NCBI GenBank assembly: GCA_964389525.1
Contig: CAYMEX010000003.1
Coordinates: 62,001 to 126,000 of the forward strand
Source: JAFLTL01 sp964389525
GTDB lineage: Bacteria; Bacteroidota; Bacteroidia; Bacteroidales; Muribaculaceae
Direction: 5' to 3'
Length of the DNA: 64,000 nt
The notes beneath the pieces are model-generated. The model was given only the letters and a program-made list of their open reading frames with translations, was not told the DNA's origin and searched no databases. Every line of letters begins with the position of its first letter. Position 1 is the stretch's first letter. Below are positions 51,353-60,388 of the stretch, in pieces. A program made the position numbers and the translations under genes.

Positions 51353-53194
51353 CTAAGACAGCCGCAGATCCATTTCTTTTACGAAATCGGCCATTTGCGG
51401 GTTTTGTTCGAGCATATGCTGATAGACCTCGCGGTCGGTCCATGTGCGTGGAGAGCCTTCTCCGGCATTCACCTCGATGTTGAGGGTGACGAAGTCGTTG
51501 CCGAGATTCTTGTGCAGATAGGGGAGAAGTCTTGCTTTTTCCTCCTCCATCAGAGTGCGCTGGAGCTCGTTTTCCACAACAATGGTCAGCGTGGTCATGT
51601 CGTCGCCTATCGTTGGAGCCGAAGCCCGCATAGTGTTGACAAGACGCTTTTCTGTCGGGCGGGCGTCCATGTAGGCCTGCCACAGTTCATGCAGCTTTTC
51701 GGTGCTGAATCTTCTGTCGTTTGTAGGAGCGGTTGTCTGGTTTGTGCCGGTTCCTGAAGACACCGTCTGCCGCCCGGTGTCGTTTATGTTGCGAAGCGAC
51801 AGGCCGCTGTTGATAATGTTGCCTACCGTCCTTATCCTTATCGTGGGCTGGGCCGGTCGCGGTGGGTTTGCGGCCTGTGACACTGTCTGGGCAGCCGACG
51901 TCGCCGGCTGTTGTTGCTGGCGTGCAGTCGGTGTTGCCGGTGTCTGTTGCGTTCTGGCCTGAGCGGCAGGCGTCGGGGCAGCCGCAGGCGTGGCGGCAGG
52001 TCTTGCCTCGGTCTGCGCGTTGCTCCACCCCACGTTCTTTATGGGTGCGAGAGTGTCGAGATGCCCCTCCTCCTTCTCGCTAAAGGCGGGGGAGGGGCTT
52101 AGTAGTTGGCATAGTTTTATGAGCAGCAGCTCGGCAAGAAATGACTTGTTTGTCGCTTCACGATAGTGGAGATCGGCATCGTTGCAAAGGCTCATGGCCT
52201 TGTAGAAGAAATCGGGCGGAAACTTCGATGCAGCCTCGGCCATGAGTTTCTTTTCGGTCTCAGGTGCTTCTACAAGCTCGAGTGTGCGCGGGTCGCGGGC
52301 GGCCATCATGTCGCGCATCCACGATGCGAGTCCGTTTATGAAGAAATGGGTGTCAAATCCCTTGTCTCTTATCTCTTTGAATACCAGAAGCGCCGCACCC
52401 GGATCAGCCGAGGCAAAAGCGTCGCACAGACGCTTGAAATAGCTGCCGTCGAGCACGTTAAGGCTGTCTATAGCTGCTTCATATGTGATATGCCCGCGTG
52501 TCGATGCGGCCACCTGGTCAAAAATCGACAGTGCGTCGCGCATGGCGCCGTCGGCCTTCGACGCTATCACACCGAGAGCCGACGGGTCGGCCTCAATACC
52601 TTCCTGACGCGCCACGTCGGCCAGATGGCTCGCGATATCGTCGGGGGTGATGCGTGCGAAATCATAGATCTGGCAGCGCGATAATATGGTGGGTATGATC
52701 TTGTGCTTCTCGGTAGTCGCGAGTATGAATATCGCATACGATGGCGGCTCCTCGAGAGTCTTCAGAAACGCGTTGAACGCGCTCGACGACAGCATGTGCA
52801 CCTCGTCGATGATAAACACTCTGTAGTGTCCGGTCGTCGGAGGTATGAGCACCTGATCTACGAGATTGCGTATGTCTTCGACACCGTTGTTTGATGCAGC
52901 GTCAAGCTCGACGATATTGAGCGAGCGGCCTTCGTTGAACGCGCGGCATGAGTCGCACTCGTTGCATGGATTGCCGTCGGCTGTAGGGTTGGTGCAGTTT
53001 ATTGTCTTTGCAAATATCCTCGCGCACGATGTCTTGCCGACTCCGCGCGACCCGCAGAACAGATAGGCGTGGGCCAGACGGTTGGTGGCGATAGCGTTGC
53101 GAAGTGTCATCGTCAGCGATTTCTGCCCGATGACCGCATTGAATGTCGACGGGCGGTACTTGCGTGCCGAGACTATGTACTGATTATTTTCCAT
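51353..53194 (-). CDS. dnaX: DNA polymerase III gamma/tau subunit
   Basis: DnaX is the motor of the clamp loader. The 613-residue protein has Walker A GSRGVGKTS, four zinc cysteines (CTNPTADGNPCNECDSC), the Walker B/DExx motif IIDEVHML, and SRC in the sensor region. A Pro/Ala/Gln/Thr-rich linker (about 400-480) and a C-terminal domain of tau type follow. The ATG at 53194 is preferred; a GTG one codon earlier is possible. A TAAATTTG box ends 4 bp before the ATG, implying a leaderless or near-leaderless mRNA. The gene is divergent from the pseudokinase gene. Confidence 0.96.
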   Translation of the reverse strand: MENNQYIVSARKYRPSTFNAVIGQKSLTMTLRNAIATNRLAHAYLFCGSRGVGKTSCARIFAKTINCTNPTADGNPCNECDSCRAFNEGRSLNIVELDAASNNGVEDIRNLVDQVLIPPTTGHYRVFIIDEVHMLSSSAFNAFLKTLEEPPSYAIFILATTEKHKIIPTILSRCQIYDFARITPDDIASHLADVARQEGIEADPSALGVIASKADGAMRDALSIFDQVAASTRGHITYEAAIDSLNVLDGSYFKRLCDAFASADPGAALLVFKEIRDKGFDTHFFINGLASWMRDMMAARDPRTLELVEAPETEKKLMAEAASKFPPDFFYKAMSLCNDADLHYREATNKSFLAELLLIKLCQLLSPSPAFSEKEEGHLDTLAPIKNVGWSNAQTEARPAATPAAAPTPAAQARTQQTPATPTARQQQQPATSAAQTVSQAANPPRPAQPTIRIRTVGNIINSGLSLRNINDTGRQTVSSGTGTNQTTAPTNDRRFSTEKLHELWQAYMDARPTEKRLVNTMRASAPTIGDDMTTLTIVVENELQRTLMEEEKARLLPYLHKNLGNDFVTLNIEVNAGEGSPRTWTDREVYQHMLEQNPQMADFVKEMDLRLS

Positions 53195-53198
53195 CACC

Positions 53199-53206
53199 CA
53201 AATTTA
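53199..53206 (-). promoter_or_regulatory. -7 box abutting the dnaX start
   Basis: TAAATTTG on the minus strand, 4 bp from the dnaX ATG. No good -33 TTTG is found at 19-20 nt. Confidence 0.45.
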
Positions 53207-53271
53207 GTCAAATTAAAGCAGATATTCATTGAAATAAACACCCTAAATTTATGGAATATGGGGAATTTTTA

Positions 53272-53279
53272 TAAATTTG
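53272..53279 (+). promoter_or_regulatory. -7 box abutting the pseudokinase start
   Basis: TAAATTTG ends 6 bp before the ATG at 53286, with a TTTA near the -33 position. Transcription would start at or beside the ATG. Confidence 0.45.
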
Positions 53280-53285
53280 CATTCT

Positions 53286-54059
53286 ATGGATGACAAAGAA
53301 GGTATTTTAAAATTCGACGATCCCTCGGGAAAATGGACCGAAATCGAGCACCTTCCCGAGTGGGATGAGAAATTTTATCACATCTACACTGCCAAGAAAT
53401 TCGGAAAGTGGGTGATGATGAAAACATTGCGTCCTGAATTTCGCGATGATCCCGACATGCAGGCAATGATCGAGAAAGAGTTTGAGGTGCGCTACAATCT
53501 TGCGAGCCCCAACATCATTATGATCAACGACTTCGACGAAGTGCCGGGAGTCGGACGCGCAATCATCACCGACGACGTGTATGGCGACTCGCTCACTAAG
53601 CTCATTGAAAAAGGCGAGGTAGATGAGTCGATTCTGACAAAAGTCAACACAAACCTGGTCGACGCTCTCGACTACATTCAGCAGAATCATATCGTACATC
53701 ATAAAATCACGGCCGACCGCATAATCTTCACCGAGAATGTGCGCAACCTCAAAGTGATAGATGTGGGTTTTGATCAGCTCGATCATCTCTCGAGGCAGGA
53801 TACCGAGGACGACATAAAGGCTTTCGGAGAGATCTTGCAGAAGACACTCGACGCATGTCCTCCCGAAGTGGCGCAGAGACATTCGCGTTGCCGCAAGGTG
53901 GCGCAGAACGCCATTGCCGGGCAATATGCCGACGTTCAGGAGCTGAAAATGGCGCTGAACGACCGCAAGGCTTCGCGGTTTGGTCTTTTCATTGCCGCAT
54001 TTCTCGTTATTATGATTGTCTTGCTTGCATGGCTGACATCAATGGTTCGTAATGTGTAG
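53286..54059 (+). CDS. Membrane-anchored Ser/Thr kinase-like protein, predicted pseudokinase
   Basis: This 257-residue protein keeps the kinase-fold skeleton. There is a VMMK lysine (Lys46), a possible alpha-C Glu near 64-68, and NHIVHHKITADRIIF (135-148) in the place of the catalytic loop. IDVGF (158-162) stands in the place of DFG. The catalytic HRD Asp is Lys140 and the loop Asn is Arg145, so phosphotransfer is not expected, although nucleotide binding might remain. A C-terminal helix (232-251) anchors it with the kinase-like domain in the cytosol. It starts next to a -7 box and precedes the GNAT-like gene by 17 bp. Confidence 0.78.
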   Translation: MDDKEGILKFDDPSGKWTEIEHLPEWDEKFYHIYTAKKFGKWVMMKTLRPEFRDDPDMQAMIEKEFEVRYNLASPNIIMINDFDEVPGVGRAIITDDVYGDSLTKLIEKGEVDESILTKVNTNLVDALDYIQQNHIVHHKITADRIIFTENVRNLKVIDVGFDQLDHLSRQDTEDDIKAFGEILQKTLDACPPEVAQRHSRCRKVAQNAIAGQYADVQELKMALNDRKASRFGLFIAAFLVIMIVLLAWLTSMVRNV

Positions 54060-54076
54060 AAAAACTGTGCTTAGAA

Positions 54077-55228
54077 ATGTCGATTGAAATACATCCGGTA
54101 GCTCCCACAAAAGAACAACTCTCGCGATTCGTCAAGTTTGGAATAAGCCACTACGACGGCAACGACTGTTTCGTGCCGCCGTTGATATCCGACGACATCA
54201 ACACCCTACGTCCCGACAAAAACCCTGCATTCGAGTATTGCGAGGCACAGTCGTTCATGGCCTACAGACATGGCATGCCTGTGGGGCGCATCACGGCGAT
54301 CATCAACAGCAAGGCCAACAAGAAATTCAACGAGAAAGTCCTCCGTTGGGGCTTTGTGGAGTTCATCGACGACGATAAGGTTGTTGACGCGCTTTTCAAG
54401 GCGATCGAGAGCTGGGGCCGCAAAAGAGGCATGACTGAGATGGTAGGACCGATGGGATTCACCGATCTCGACCATGAGGGCATGCTTGTCGAGGGATTCG
54501 ACCGCCTGAGCACCATGGCCACAATCTACAATTATCCATACTATCCCGTGCAGATGGAGAGACTCGGCATGAAAAAAGAAACCGACTGGATAGAGTTTCT
54601 TATCGACGTTCCCGAGAAGATACCCGAGAAAATGCAGAGGATAGCCGATATTGTCAGGAAAAAATACAACCTCCGCACACTCTCCTACACATCGCGCAAG
54701 AAACTCAAACAGGACTACGGGCACGAGCTCTTTCGTCTCATCAACGAGGCATACGACGGGCTTTACGGCTACACACAGCTCACTCCGAGGCAGATCGACT
54801 ATTATATCGGCGAATTCCTGTCGATGCTACGCCTCGACCATGTGACAGTCATCGTCGACGAGTGCGACCGTCTTGTCGGTGTAGGCATAACCATGCCGTC
54901 GCTCTCGAGGGCATTGCAGAAGAGCGGCGGAAAGCTCTTCCCCTTCGGATGGTATCATCTTTTGCAGGCTATCAAGGGAAAGACCGACCGCGTCGATCTG
55001 CTTCTCGTGGCTGTCAGGCCCGAGTATCAGAGCAAGGGAGTCAACTCGCTTCTCTTTGCCGAGCTCATTCCGGTTTACCAGAAGTGCGGATACAAATACG
55101 CCGAGACAAATCTCGAGCTCGAGAGCAACCAGAACGTACAGAAGCAATGGGAATACTTCGACCGCGTGCAGCATCGTCGCCGTCGCGTATATCGAAAGCC
55201 GATCACCCCCGCGTCACAGGAAAAATAA
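54077..55228 (+). CDS. GNAT-fold protein of unknown substrate
   Basis: This 383-residue protein appears to have two related halves. The C-terminal one carries a GNAT acetyl-CoA motif (LLLVAVRPEYQSKGVNSLLF, with Gln/Arg-x-x-Gly-x region YQSKGV). The N-terminal half contains MVGPMGFTDLDHEGMLVEGF and PYYPVQMERLGM, seen in a conserved Bacteroidales protein often listed as hypothetical. It may acylate an unknown acceptor. It lies between the pseudokinase and pyrH with short gaps, so it probably shares their transcript. Confidence 0.65.
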   Translation: MSIEIHPVAPTKEQLSRFVKFGISHYDGNDCFVPPLISDDINTLRPDKNPAFEYCEAQSFMAYRHGMPVGRITAIINSKANKKFNEKVLRWGFVEFIDDDKVVDALFKAIESWGRKRGMTEMVGPMGFTDLDHEGMLVEGFDRLSTMATIYNYPYYPVQMERLGMKKETDWIEFLIDVPEKIPEKMQRIADIVRKKYNLRTLSYTSRKKLKQDYGHELFRLINEAYDGLYGYTQLTPRQIDYYIGEFLSMLRLDHVTVIVDECDRLVGVGITMPSLSRALQKSGGKLFPFGWYHLLQAIKGKTDRVDLLLVAVRPEYQSKGVNSLLFAELIPVYQKCGYKYAETNLELESNQNVQKQWEYFDRVQHRRRRVYRKPITPASQEK

Positions 55229-55248
55229 ACACAAATATCTGATATATA

Positions 55249-55959
55249 ATGAGGACATCATATAAACGCATACTGCTTAAACTCAGTGGAGAGTCGCTGG
55301 CTGCCGGGAGCGGACACGGCATCGACACAACACGTCTCGGCGAGTACGCCCGACAGATCAAAGAGGCTGTAGAGAGTGGTGTGGAGATTGCCATCGTCAT
55401 CGGCGGAGGCAACATATTCCGCGGCCTCAAAGGCGCGTCGCAGGGATTCGACCGTGTCAAGGGCGACCAGATGGGCATGCTTGCCACTGTCATCAACTCG
55501 CTTGCGCTCAGTTCGGCGCTTGAGGCGATAGGGCAGAAGGCGGCTGTGTTCACGGCCATCAACATGTTCCCTGTCGGCGAGCACTACAGCAAGTGGAAAG
55601 CCATCGACGCCATGAAAGACGGGCGTGTGGCCATCCTTTCAGGCGGCACGGGCAACCCGTTCTTCACCACCGACACCGGAGCCGCTCTGCGTGGTGTCGA
55701 AGTCGAGGCCGATGTAATGCTGAAAGGCACTCGCGTCGACGGAGTCTACACCGCTGATCCCGAGAAAGACCCCACGGCCACGAAATTCGACGAGATCACC
55801 TACGACGAGGTCTACAACCGCAACCTCAAGGTGATGGATCTCACCGCCACGGCACTATGCAAGGAAAACAACCTGCCCATCATTGTATTCGACATGGATA
55901 CTCCCGGCAACCTCGCCAAAGTGCTTGCAGGAGAGAAAACAGGCACTCTTGTCTATTGA
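55249..55959 (+). CDS. pyrH: UMP kinase
   Basis: PyrH phosphorylates UMP to UDP for pyrimidine nucleotides. The 236-residue amino-acid-kinase-fold enzyme has the N-terminal KRILLKLSGESLA, IAIVIGGGNIFRG and the C-terminal DMDTPGNLAKVLAGEK. TGNPFFTTDTGAALR is the family nucleotide-binding segment. It is followed 24 bp later by frr, the common pyrH-frr pair. Confidence 0.97.
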   Translation: MRTSYKRILLKLSGESLAAGSGHGIDTTRLGEYARQIKEAVESGVEIAIVIGGGNIFRGLKGASQGFDRVKGDQMGMLATVINSLALSSALEAIGQKAAVFTAINMFPVGEHYSKWKAIDAMKDGRVAILSGGTGNPFFTTDTGAALRGVEVEADVMLKGTRVDGVYTADPEKDPTATKFDEITYDEVYNRNLKVMDLTATALCKENNLPIIVFDMDTPGNLAKVLAGEKTGTLVY

Positions 55960-55983
55960 TTTCAACTAAAAAAGCATATTACA

Positions 55984-56541
55984 ATGGATCCTAAAACTTA
56001 CCTCACCGACGCCGAAGAGAAAATGGAGCTCGCAGTAGAGTATCTTGACGAGTCTCTCGCACACATCCGTGCAGGCAAAGCAAATCCGAAAATCCTCGAC
56101 GGCATACGCGTCGATTACTACGGAAGTGCAAGCCCGATTTCCAACGTCGCAAACATATCGGTCCCCGACGCGCGCACCATCACGATTACTCCGTGGGAAA
56201 AGTCGATGTTCAAGGAGATAGAGAAAGCAATTATCAATTCCGAACTCGGCATCACTCCCGAAAACAACGGTGAGGTCATACGCATCTCCATACCACCTCT
56301 CACCGAGGAGCGCCGCCGTCAGCTCGTCAAGCAGTCCAAGTCAGAGGCTGAGCAGGCAAAAGTGTCGGTGCGCAACGCACGCCGTGAAGGCATCGAGGGA
56401 CTGAAGAAAGCCATCAAACAGGGCATGCCCGAAGACGTCGAGAAAGACGCCGAAAACGACATGCAGAAGCTCCACGACCGCTTTATGAAGCGCATCGACG
56501 AGCTTTTCGCCGCAAAGGAGAAAGAAATACTCACAGTCTGA
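55984..56541 (+). CDS. frr: Ribosome recycling factor
   Basis: Frr splits post-termination ribosomes together with EF-G. The 185-residue protein has the tRNA-mimic two-domain pattern: a helical bundle (ELAVEYLDESLAHIRAGKANP) and a beta domain (VDYYGSASPISNVANISV). PPLTEERRRQLVKQSKSEAEQ is the family C-terminal signature. Its stop codon abuts the ATG of the radical SAM gene. Confidence 0.97.
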   Translation: MDPKTYLTDAEEKMELAVEYLDESLAHIRAGKANPKILDGIRVDYYGSASPISNVANISVPDARTITITPWEKSMFKEIEKAIINSELGITPENNGEVIRISIPPLTEERRRQLVKQSKSEAEQAKVSVRNARREGIEGLKKAIKQGMPEDVEKDAENDMQKLHDRFMKRIDELFAAKEKEILTV

Positions 56542-57321
56542 ATGCAGAGAGTACTGTTTCATTCCACCGTATTCGGCCCCATACACAGTCGCAGACTGGG
56601 AGTCTCGCTCGGCATAAACCTATTGCCCGACGACGGAAAGATATGCTCCTTCGACTGCCTCTACTGTGAGGCCGGCTTCAACGCTCAGGGACCCGGCACG
56701 ACCGGGTTCCCTACTATGGAGCGTCTGGCTGCCGATTTGCGCCGTAAGCTCACCGATATGAAAGAGCAGCAGAGTCCGCTCGACGTCATCACCTTTTCGG
56801 GCAATGGTGAGCCTACGCTTCACCCGCAGTTTCCCGAGGCGGTTGATATAGTCACCCGCTTGCGCGACGAGTTTTATCCCGACGCCAGGATCAGTGTGCT
56901 CACCAACTCCACGCGCATCGACCGCCCCGAGACAGTGGAGGCTCTCCGCAGAGCCGACAACGCCATTCTCAAACTCGACTCGGCCATCACGTCGACGATG
57001 CGCCTCATCGACCGTCCCAACTCGCCCGAGTTCACATCTGAGCGCGTCATAGGCTATCTCGAGAATTTCGGCGAGAAAGCCATCGTGCAGACCATGCTGC
57101 TGCGTGGAGAGTATGAGGGGCAGCCCATCGACAACACCACTCCGGCCGAAGTCGAAGCCCTCGTCGATGCCATCCTGCGCATAAAGCCGCGCGAGGTCAT
57201 GCTGTACACGATCGATCGTCCGACACCGCTTGCCACCCTTTCAAAAGTCTCTGTCGACGACCTTGAGCGGGTAGCCGGCATATTGAGAGAGCGCGGCATC
57301 TTTGTCGCCACCGCCGGATAA
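56542..57321 (+). CDS. Radical SAM protein
   Basis: This 259-residue radical SAM enzyme has the cluster motif CSFDCLYC (CxxxCxxC) near residue 33 and a GNGEPTL segment (GGE-type SAM binding). A twitch-less TIM barrel ends at RGIFVATAG. No second cluster domain is obvious. The reaction is unknown; it is a conserved Bacteroidales gene of the anaerobic-activator-like group. It starts directly after the frr stop with no gap, and the LD-carboxypeptidase gene begins 15 bp later. Confidence 0.85.
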   Translation: MQRVLFHSTVFGPIHSRRLGVSLGINLLPDDGKICSFDCLYCEAGFNAQGPGTTGFPTMERLAADLRRKLTDMKEQQSPLDVITFSGNGEPTLHPQFPEAVDIVTRLRDEFYPDARISVLTNSTRIDRPETVEALRRADNAILKLDSAITSTMRLIDRPNSPEFTSERVIGYLENFGEKAIVQTMLLRGEYEGQPIDNTTPAEVEALVDAILRIKPREVMLYTIDRPTPLATLSKVSVDDLERVAGILRERGIFVATAG

Positions 57322-57336
57322 CAAAAGAAACCCGCT

Positions 57337-58254
57337 ATGGCTGTATCAGACACGGTTCCCGTATTTCCACGCCCTCTGGAGCAGGGCGACCGCATTGCCG
57401 TCGTCTCTCCTGCCGGATCGATTGATCCGCGTCATGTGCACTCTGCCGTCGAAGTGTTGCGTCAGCAGGGCTGGCGTCCGTATATAGGCGATCATGCGCT
57501 TGGCAAGAGCGGCACATACAGCGGCACCGACACCGAGCGATTCCACGACCTCAGCCGTGCGCTCACCGATCCCTCGGTGCGTGCGGTCATATGCAGCCGC
57601 GGAGGCTACGGAGCGGTTCACCTGCTCGAACGTCTCGATGCTATCCCCGTTGCACGCGATCCGAAATGGATAGTTGGTTTCAGCGACATATCGGCCCTCC
57701 ATGCCCTCATGGCAAGCAAAGGCATCGTTTCGGTCCACGCTCCCATGACCAAGGATATATCACGCGGCCCTGAAGATCCTGATATCGCCACTCTTTTCGG
57801 CATTCTGCGCGGCGACAGGCCTGTGCACCGTTTTCCTTCGTCGCGTTTCGACCGTCCCGGCATTGCCTCAGGCAGGCTTCTCGGAGGCAACCTTGCCGTC
57901 ATAGCTGAGCTTATCGGCACGCCGTTCGATGTCATACGCCCCGGATCCATCCTTTTTATCGAGGATATAGAAGAACCCATCTACAAGACCGAGCGCATAC
58001 TCTATCAGTTGCGGCTCTCGGGGCGACTCGCCTCACTTGCCGGACTCATAGTCGGCCAGTTTACCGGCTATAAGCCCAACGCCAACTACGAGCTGATGGA
58101 GGATATGATCGCCGATATGGTCTATCCCTACGACTTCCCGGTGGCAATGAATGTCCCGTTCGGACATGTCGACCACAACATACCGCTTCTTTCGGGCGCG
58201 AGAGCCACGCTGCGTGTCACCATCGGCGATACCAACAGTCTTGTCTCATGGTGA
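57337..58254 (+). CDS. S66-family LD-carboxypeptidase
   Basis: It removes the terminal D-alanine from murein tetrapeptides in peptidoglycan recycling. The 305-residue protein has the Ser nucleophile in GFSDISALH, the Glu in FIEDIEEPIYK and the His in FGHVDHNIPLLSGA, the S66 triad. No signal peptide is seen, consistent with the cytosolic LdcA role. It sits between the radical SAM gene and the channel genes of the same + strand run. Confidence 0.92.
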   Translation: MAVSDTVPVFPRPLEQGDRIAVVSPAGSIDPRHVHSAVEVLRQQGWRPYIGDHALGKSGTYSGTDTERFHDLSRALTDPSVRAVICSRGGYGAVHLLERLDAIPVARDPKWIVGFSDISALHALMASKGIVSVHAPMTKDISRGPEDPDIATLFGILRGDRPVHRFPSSRFDRPGIASGRLLGGNLAVIAELIGTPFDVIRPGSILFIEDIEEPIYKTERILYQLRLSGRLASLAGLIVGQFTGYKPNANYELMEDMIADMVYPYDFPVAMNVPFGHVDHNIPLLSGARATLRVTIGDTNSLVSW

Positions 58255-58341
58255 TCGTTTTCTCTTTGTCGCTATGCGTGTAAACTCATGTCGATGTAGT
58301 GTTGTTTATATACATGACCACGTCTTCAACGGTTTACTGTC

Positions 58342-59043
58342 ATGTCGGTAACGCAGAAAAAAATATTTCTCGACCTGCTCCGCACAATGGTGCTGGTGCT
58401 GTCGGTCATTCTCATAGTCTATATCTCGGTCGACTCCATTCATGACCGTGATTTTATGAAAAACCACAGTTATATGGTTTTTCAGTTCTGGGTGTGTGTC
58501 GCTTTTATCTTCGACTTTTTCGCCGAGATGTGGATTGCCGGAAACAAATGGGACTATCTGCGTCACCGCTGGTATTTCCTGTTGCTGTCGGTTCCCTATC
58601 TCAATATACTGCCCTACACCGGCTGGCTTGTCACCGGCGAGGAGCTGTATTTCTTCCGTTTCATCCCTCTCGCACGCGGCGCCATGGCACTAAGCATCGT
58701 CATAGGATACATCTCCAAAAACCGTTTCCTCGGCATGCTGGTCACGTATCTCTCGATACTTGTACTTGTCACATACTTTGCCGCACTGGTTTTCTACCAA
58801 AAAGAGGGCGGGGGAGTCAACAGCGCGGTGACCGACTATTGGGATGCCTTCTGGTGGGGATGCTCGCAGGTCACGACACTCGGATGCGACATATACCCCG
58901 TTACCTCTGTCGGCAGGATACTCTGTTGCGTGCTTTCGGCCATGGGCATTGTCATGTTCCCGCTTTTCACGGTCTACGCTACCGACGCCATACAGCGCTA
59001 CTACGACCGCAGCCATCCGGGCCGCAATACAGTCTCACGGTAA
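58342..59043 (+). CDS. Voltage-gated-like K+ channel family protein with unusual filter
   Basis: This 233-residue protein has about six hydrophobic segments and a pore helix (YWDAFWWGCSQV) before the filter-like TTLGCDIYP (178-186). Canonical potassium channels carry TVGYGD at this place; here the order is T-T-L-G-C-D. An S4-like stretch with Arg (FFRFIPLARGAMALS) is present but poor in charges. Ion selectivity is therefore uncertain. It lies beside an MscS-type channel gene (13 bp downstream), suggesting joint osmotic or ionic homeostasis. Confidence 0.72.
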   Translation: MSVTQKKIFLDLLRTMVLVLSVILIVYISVDSIHDRDFMKNHSYMVFQFWVCVAFIFDFFAEMWIAGNKWDYLRHRWYFLLLSVPYLNILPYTGWLVTGEELYFFRFIPLARGAMALSIVIGYISKNRFLGMLVTYLSILVLVTYFAALVFYQKEGGGVNSAVTDYWDAFWWGCSQVTTLGCDIYPVTSVGRILCCVLSAMGIVMFPLFTVYATDAIQRYYDRSHPGRNTVSR

Positions 59044-59056
59044 AACACTACGAGCC

Positions 59057-60388
59057 ATGATAACCGCCGATTCATTCATTCCCTCTCATGCCATTGCCGC
59101 CGGCATAATGTCGGCCATACACCGTGTCCTCGATATGGTGGGGCTTGGCAATGTCAGCAGGCTCGACGACATACTTTATTCGGTAGTGGTCATTGTTGTA
59201 GCTCTCGCAGTCGCTTTCATCATAAGGCACATCGTCATACTTGTCTTGCGCAAGATACTGAAGATGAGAGACAGTGCGCTTGCACGCCAGATGGTCGATC
59301 TTAATGTCGGCACAAAGTGCACGCACATCATCACTCCGCTGGTGGTCATGTCGTTTATACCGTGGGCGTTTGAGTCTGATCATGTAATCCACACCGTCAT
59401 CATGCGCACTCTTGTCGTGTGGCTTTACATTGCTTTCGCTATAGGGGTCAACAGCCTGATCTCGCTCATATGGCTACGCTTCGACAACCGCGAGAACGAG
59501 AAGAAACATCCCTTGCGCGGTCTTCTCATCTCGGCCCACGGCCTCGTCTGGGTCATAGTTGTCATAAGCGCCGTGGCCGAGGTGGCAGGGAAGTCGCCCG
59601 GAGCACTTCTCACAGGCATGGCGGCCATGTCGGCGGCGCTCCTGCTCATATTCAAGGACAGTATACTTGGTTTTGTCTCAGGCATTCTTCTCTCGCAGAA
59701 CGACATGATACGCGTAGGCGACTGGATCATCGTTCCGGGCACTCCGGCCAACGGCTCTGTCGAAGACGTCACGCTCACCGTCGTCAAGGTGCGCAACTGG
59801 GACAACACGCTTGTCATGCTTCCACCCTACACGCTCATTTCAGGCTCTTTTCAGAACTATAGGGGCATGTTTGAGATCGGCCGGCGCCTTATCGAGATCA
59901 GCTTCCTCATCGAGATGTCGAGCATAAAGCCCGTTGACGCCGGCTTCATCGACAGGATTCAGAACACGTATCCCGATATGAAGACGTTTGTCGCCGACTC
60001 GCGTCAGCACGGTCAGCAGTTCAATGGCGGCACGGCTCCTGTCAACGGCTCGATCGAAACCAATGCTGGACTGTTCCGCGCATATCTCTGCTCCTACCTT
60101 CTCAGGCATCCGTGCATATCCGACCGCGAGTATCTCATCGTGCGGTTCATGCCGCCGCAGACCGATGGCGTCCCGTTGCAGATCTGGTGCTATGCCGATG
60201 GCGATGCCACATCGTGGGTAAAATACGAGGCCGTGAGGTCGCAGATTATAGAACATGTTGTCGTGTCGGCTTCCGACTTCGATATAGACATATATAATGC
60301 AGGTGCCTACGACATTGATCTGAAAGGCAATGGCGCTGCCGATGCTCCTGCACATACCGGTCATTCATCACAAACATCACCCCCATGA
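59057..60388 (+). CDS. MscS-family mechanosensitive channel
   Basis: This 443-residue protein has four or five N-terminal membrane helices, an MscS pore-lining segment (LLIFKDSILGFVSGILLSQNDMIRVGDWI) and the beta domain (NGSVEDVTLTVVKVRNWDN). A longer cytoplasmic C-terminal region follows, as in YbdG-like members. It gates in response to membrane tension and releases osmolytes. The ATG at 59057 is chosen; an upstream frame through the ion channel gene is a shadow. The stop overlaps the next start as ATGA, so the degenerate LytM gene is translationally coupled. Confidence 0.9.
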   Translation: MITADSFIPSHAIAAGIMSAIHRVLDMVGLGNVSRLDDILYSVVVIVVALAVAFIIRHIVILVLRKILKMRDSALARQMVDLNVGTKCTHIITPLVVMSFIPWAFESDHVIHTVIMRTLVVWLYIAFAIGVNSLISLIWLRFDNRENEKKHPLRGLLISAHGLVWVIVVISAVAEVAGKSPGALLTGMAAMSAALLLIFKDSILGFVSGILLSQNDMIRVGDWIIVPGTPANGSVEDVTLTVVKVRNWDNTLVMLPPYTLISGSFQNYRGMFEIGRRLIEISFLIEMSSIKPVDAGFIDRIQNTYPDMKTFVADSRQHGQQFNGGTAPVNGSIETNAGLFRAYLCSYLLRHPCISDREYLIVRFMPPQTDGVPLQIWCYADGDATSWVKYEAVRSQIIEHVVVSASDFDIDIYNAGAYDIDLKGNGAADAPAHTGHSSQTSPP

